In this document: positions 61,147 to 64,000 of the stretch, piece after piece
Position numbering within the stretch: position 1 is the stretch's first letter
Layout of the letters: each line of letters begins with the position of its first letter
Assembly: GCA_963839615.1 (NCBI GenBank)
Contig: CAWIVY010000007.1
Coordinates: 1-64,000, forward strand
DNA from: DASQMT01 sp963839615
GTDB taxonomy: Bacteria; Actinomycetota; Thermoleophilia; Solirubrobacterales; Solirubrobacteraceae
Direction of reading: 5' to 3'
Length of the DNA stretch: 64,000 nucleotides
Position numbers and translations under genes: made by a program
Notes under the pieces: model-generated
The model's input: the letters and a program-made list of their open reading frames with translations, nothing else
Told to the model about the DNA's origin: nothing
Database searches by the model: none

Positions 61147-61883
61147 CAGAACCCGTCCCTCCAGACGTCCTTGTAGAGCAGGTACTCGGCGGGTTCGCCG
61201 CCGGTCGCGGTGAAGCCCTGCGGGCAGTACGGCGCCATGTAGATGAAGTCGTCGCGCTCGACCTCGAGCAGCTCGCCGTCGAGGAAGTAGATCCCGGCGC
61301 CCGCGGTCATGTAGAGCCCATGCTCCTCGTCGTGGACCTCGATGTTGTCGAGCCCGACGCCGGGGTCGAACGCGAGCAGGCTCATGTTGAAGTCGAACGC
61401 GGGGTCGCCGGTGGGCAGCAGCTCCCGGCGGCGGAAGCCCGGCACCGGGGTGTCGGCGAACGGCTCGTCGTCGCGGTGACCGGCCACGGGCCCGGGGGCG
61501 TCGAGGCCGGGCCACGGCTCGTAGCGGCGCTTGACCATCAGCAGCCGCGCCGGCTCGGCGCCCGCGGCGAGCGTGAACGACGCCTCCGCCGGGATGTAGG
61601 CGAAGCCGCCCGCGCGCAGCGCGATCTCGTTCCCGCCGCTGCTCGCCATAGCGGTGCCCTCGAGCGCGTAGAGGAACGTCTCGAACCCGGGGGCGACGGG
61701 CTCCGCTGTGCCGCCGCCCGCCGGCAGCGCGAGCAGGTACTCGCCGATCCGGGCCGGAGCGAAGCGCGGCGTGACCAGCTTGACCACGGCTGCGTCGCCG
61801 AACGGCGGCAGCCGGCTCGGGTAGTGGTTCGCCGGCGTGACGAGGGTGAAGGAGGTACGCCGCAGCCCGCGCGAGGACTTCAT
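61146..61883 (-). CDS. allE: (S)-ureidoglycine aminohydrolase
   Basis: 245 aa from ATG 61883 (ATGA overlap with the deaminase). Bicupin: N-terminal 'FALTPANHY'-type start ('FTLVTPANHYPSRLPPF'), 'GFETFLYALEGTAMASSGG', and C-terminal metal-binding cupin 'LDNIEVHDEEHGLYMTAGAG', 'FIYMAPYCPQGFTATGG', 'YLLYKDVWRD'. Hydrolyses ureidoglycine to ureidoglycolate plus ammonia with Mn. Confidence 0.9.
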   Translation of the reverse strand: MKSSRGLRRTSFTLVTPANHYPSRLPPFGDAAVVKLVTPRFAPARIGEYLLALPAGGGTAEPVAPGFETFLYALEGTAMASSGGNEIALRAGGFAYIPAEASFTLAAGAEPARLLMVKRRYEPWPGLDAPGPVAGHRDDEPFADTPVPGFRRRELLPTGDPAFDFNMSLLAFDPGVGLDNIEVHDEEHGLYMTAGAGIYFLDGELLEVERDDFIYMAPYCPQGFTATGGEPAEYLLYKDVWRDGF

Positions 61884-63196
61884 GCGGCCTCCCTCATGCG
61901 GGCGCTCTGGCGCGTCAGCTCTGCGGCGAGCGTGACGGGATCCGCGGTCCGCAGCTCGCCGTCGCCGACGACGAGCTCGCCGCCGACGAGCAGCGCGTCG
62001 ACGCGGCGCGTGGGGCCGAACGCGAGCGCCGCCACCGGATCGGCGATGCCGGCGAAGCCCAGCTCGCCGAGATCCCAGAGCGCGACGTCGGCCAGCGCGC
62101 CGACGCTGAGGTGCCCGAGCTCGTCCTCGCGGCCCAGGCAGCGGGCGCCGTGGCGCGTGGCCAGCTCGAGCGCCTGGCGCGCGGTGAGCGCCGTGGGGCC
62201 GCCGGCGACGCGCGCGAGCATGAGCGCCGCGCGCAGCTCGTCGACGAGCTCGCCGCACTCGTTCGAGGCGGCGCCGTCGACGCCGAGCCCGACGGGCGCG
62301 CCCGCCGCGAGCAGCGCCGCGACGGGCGCGATGCCCGCGCCCAGCCGGCCGTTGGAGGTCGGGCAGTGCGCGACGCCGGTGCCGGTCGCGCCCATCCGCT
62401 GCGCCTCGCCGCCGTCGAGGTGGACGCAGTGCGCGAGCCAGACGTCGTCGCCGAGCCAGCCCAGGCTGTCGAGATACTCGAGCGGCCGCTTCCCGAACCG
62501 CTCGAGGCAGAACTCCTCCTCGTCGTCGGTCTCGGCGAGATGCGTGTGCAGGCGCACGCCGCGGGCGCGGGCCAGCTCCGCCGTCTCCGCCATCAGCTCG
62601 CCGCTGACCGAGAAGGGCGACGTCGGCGCGAGCGCGATCCGCACCATCGCGCCCGGCTCGGGATCGTGGAAGCGGTCGATCGCGGCGGCGCTGGCCGCGA
62701 GGATCGCATCGCGCTCCTCGACGATGTCGTCGGGCGGCAGGCCGCCCTTGCTGCGGCCGAGGTCCATCGCGCCGCGGCACGGGTGGAAGCGCAGCCCGAT
62801 CGCCCGCGCGGCCTCGATCTCGACCGCCAGCAGGTCGCCGGCGTGGCGCGGGAAGATGTAGTGGTGGTCGGTCGAGGTCGTGCAACCCGAGCGCGCCAGC
62901 GCGGCGAGCCCGGCGCGGGCGGCGGCGTCGACGACCGCGTCGTCGATGTGCGCCCAGACGGGGTAGAGCGCGACGAGCCACTCGAACAGCGTCGCCTGCT
63001 GCGCATAGCCGCGCGTCGCGTGCTGGTAGAGGTGGTGGTGGCAGTTGACGAGCCCGGGCGTGGCGAGCTTGGCGCGCCCGTCGATCCGCCGCGCCCCCTC
63101 CGGCACGGCAGGGGCCGGGCCCGCGCCGACGGCCGTGATCCGGCCACCCTCGCAGACCACGTGGCCGTCCGCGAACTCGCGCCGCGTGGCGTCCAC
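61880..63196 (-). CDS. 8-oxoguanine deaminase / guanine deaminase-like amidohydrolase
   Basis: 438 aa from GTG 63196. 'TPGLVNCHHHLYQHATRGYA', 'GCTTSTDHHYIFP', 'RLHTHLAETDDEEEFC', 'VWLAHCVHLDGGEA', 'VAHCPTSNGRLGAGIAPV', 'VGLGVDGAASNECGELVDEL' match the 8-oxoguanine deaminase group. The frame stays open upstream with family-like 'VTVIEGCAIATVD', so the true start is probably 14-20 codons earlier at a non-ATG codon or hidden by an error. Confidence 0.87.
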   Translation of the reverse strand: MDATRREFADGHVVCEGGRITAVGAGPAPAVPEGARRIDGRAKLATPGLVNCHHHLYQHATRGYAQQATLFEWLVALYPVWAHIDDAVVDAAARAGLAALARSGCTTSTDHHYIFPRHAGDLLAVEIEAARAIGLRFHPCRGAMDLGRSKGGLPPDDIVEERDAILAASAAAIDRFHDPEPGAMVRIALAPTSPFSVSGELMAETAELARARGVRLHTHLAETDDEEEFCLERFGKRPLEYLDSLGWLGDDVWLAHCVHLDGGEAQRMGATGTGVAHCPTSNGRLGAGIAPVAALLAAGAPVGLGVDGAASNECGELVDELRAALMLARVAGGPTALTARQALELATRHGARCLGREDELGHLSVGALADVALWDLGELGFAGIADPVAALAFGPTRRVDALLVGGELVVGDGELRTADPVTLAAELTRQSARMREAA

Positions 63197-63312
63197 GGTC
63201 GCGATCGCGCAGCCCTCGATGACGGTGACGCCGGCTCTCAGAACGGCGGAATCTATAGCCTGCGGCGATCATCGAGATCGAGGCAGCCGACCGCCTGGAC
63301 CGCGAAGCGTTC

Positions 63313-63777
63313 GTGGCGCGCTTCGGCGGTGTCTTCGAAGCCTCGCCGTGGATCGCCGAAGCGGCCTGGGAGCGGCGCCCGTTCGGCAGCGTCGAGCGTC
63401 TCCATGCGGCGCTTGTCGGAGTCGTCGGGGCGGCGCCGCCCGCCGATCGCCTCGCGCTCATCCGGGCGCATCCCGAGCTCGCGGGCAAGGCCGCGATCGC
63501 CGGCACGCTGACGCCGGAGTCGACGCGCGAGCAGGCCGCGGCGGGGCTCGACCAGCTGACGCCCGCGCAGTACGAGCGCATCACCGGGCTCACCGCCGCG
63601 TACCGCGAGCGCTTCGGCTTCCCGTTCGTCGTCTGCGCGCGCGAGCACACGGCGGACACGATCATCGCTTCCGCCGCCCGGCGGCTGGAAGCCGACCCTG
63701 ACGAGGAGGAGCAGACCGCGTTGTCCGAGATCGCGAAGATCGCCCGCCTGCGGCTCGCCGACCTGGTGCGAGCGTGA
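63313..63777 (+). CDS. uraD: OHCU decarboxylase
   Basis: 154 aa from GTG 63313, though the frame is open from 63259 and reads family-like 'ADRLDREAF' before it, without a standard start. 'FGGVFEASPWIAEAAWERRP', 'LIRAHPELAGKAAIAG' (catalytic His), 'STREQAAAGLDQL' and 'RFGFPFVVCAREHT'. Converts the last unstable uricase product to (S)-allantoin. Coupled to the uricase gene by GTGA. Confidence 0.9.
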   Translation: MARFGGVFEASPWIAEAAWERRPFGSVERLHAALVGVVGAAPPADRLALIRAHPELAGKAAIAGTLTPESTREQAAAGLDQLTPAQYERITGLTAAYRERFGFPFVVCAREHTADTIIASAARRLEADPDEEEQTALSEIAKIARLRLADLVRA

Positions 63778-64000
63778 CCGGCGCGCGCATCAGCTACGGC
63801 AAGCTCGAGGTGCCGGTGCACTGCGTCGGCGTGGCGCCGCTGCACGGCCTGCCCGAGATCCCCGAGTCGCCGCTGCGCTCGCTCGACAGCGGACTGCTCG
63901 CCTGCGAGGTCAGCATGGAGGTGCTCGGCCAGGGATTCCTCGCCGCCTACACCGAGGGCGACAACTCGAACGTCGTCGCGACCGACACGATGAAGAACGT
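63774..64000 (+). CDS. Urate oxidase, N-terminal part (cut by window end)
   Basis: 75 codons visible from GTG 63774. 'ISYGKLEVPVHCVGV', 'LLACEVSMEVLGQGFLAAYT', 'EGDNSNVVATDTMKN' are characteristic of cofactor-free uricase; the Thr in 'TDTMKN' and Lys near the start belong to the active site. Urate to 5-hydroxyisourate. A transthyretin-like HIU hydrolase would be expected further right. Confidence 0.88.
   Translation, partial: MTGARISYGKLEVPVHCVGVAPLHGLPEIPESPLRSLDSGLLACEVSMEVLGQGFLAAYTEGDNSNVVATDTMKN

Overview
The window is very GC-rich bacterial DNA, densely packed with short ATGA/GTGA/TTGA stop-start overlaps. It carries zf-HC2 anti-sigma, STAS, UBP-zinc-finger, flippase-like, MpaB-type, CPCC and AAC(2')-type proteins and a LigD phosphoesterase. 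That mix, plus GTG/TTG starts, points to an actinobacterium, most plausibly a soil member of Thermoleophilia (Solirubrobacterales, Conexibacter-like). The placement is inferred from gene content and style, because there is no rRNA or tRNA to anchor it.

Layout. 0-4.4 kb (minus): a NitT/TauT-type ABC importer (ATPase, two permeases, lipoprotein) ending in a fumarylacetoacetate-hydrolase-family gene cut by the window edge, headed by an operator-rich 90 bp. 4.4-11.6 kb: mixed genes (DUF4383, GNAT, sigma/anti-sigma pair, FAD oxidoreductase-folE), three broken gene ends (VOC, GGDEF, FtsX) and an intergenic hairpin repeat. 11.6-15.3 kb: a three-subunit molybdenum hydroxylase. 15.3-24.6 kb: housekeeping and orphan genes (CAP protein, lone DppB-like permease with a LigD-type phosphoesterase, AAC(2') acetyltransferase, RNase HI-like, SQR-like flavoprotein). 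24.7-29.8 kb (minus): a complete Liv-type ABC importer. 29.9-39.8 kb (plus): a catabolic cluster of FAD oxidase, two TIM-barrel epimerases, two Tm-1-like (UPF0261) proteins, creatininase-family hydrolase, DeoR regulator, Gfo/Idh dehydrogenase, PEP-hydrolase-like TIM barrel and cupin. 40-46.5 kb: MpaB, LuxR-TPR, BBE oxidase and a peptide-type binding protein. 46.6-50.8 kb: end of the beta-ketoadipate pathway (fused CoA-transferase, thiolase, enol-lactonase, IclR). 51.3-56.1 kb: LysR, carbamoylase, adenine deaminase, nucleoside hydrolase. 56-60.8 kb: small genes, a second copy of the hairpin repeat and an IS481 stump. 60.8-64 kb: purine-ring catabolism (cupin, AllE, 8-oxoguanine deaminase, and divergently UraD and uricase, the last cut by the window edge).

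How it fits together. The Liv importer and the divergent 30-40 kb cluster look like one uptake-and-degradation unit for an unidentified polyhydroxylated or lactone-type compound. The 51-56 kb and 61-64 kb operons together can take nucleosides to bases, urate and ureides. The pca genes bring aromatic-derived oxoadipate into central metabolism.

Quality caveat. At least 14 genes-worth of reading frames are restored only by removing one base, and every such break is a +1 insertion, concentrated at 30-39 kb and around 48 kb. I read these as probable assembly errors. The gene remnants (VOC, GGDEF, FtsX, DUF899, a Tat-leader fragment, IS481) are different: they lack whole domains and look like genuine decay. 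No tRNA, rRNA or CRISPR array was seen.
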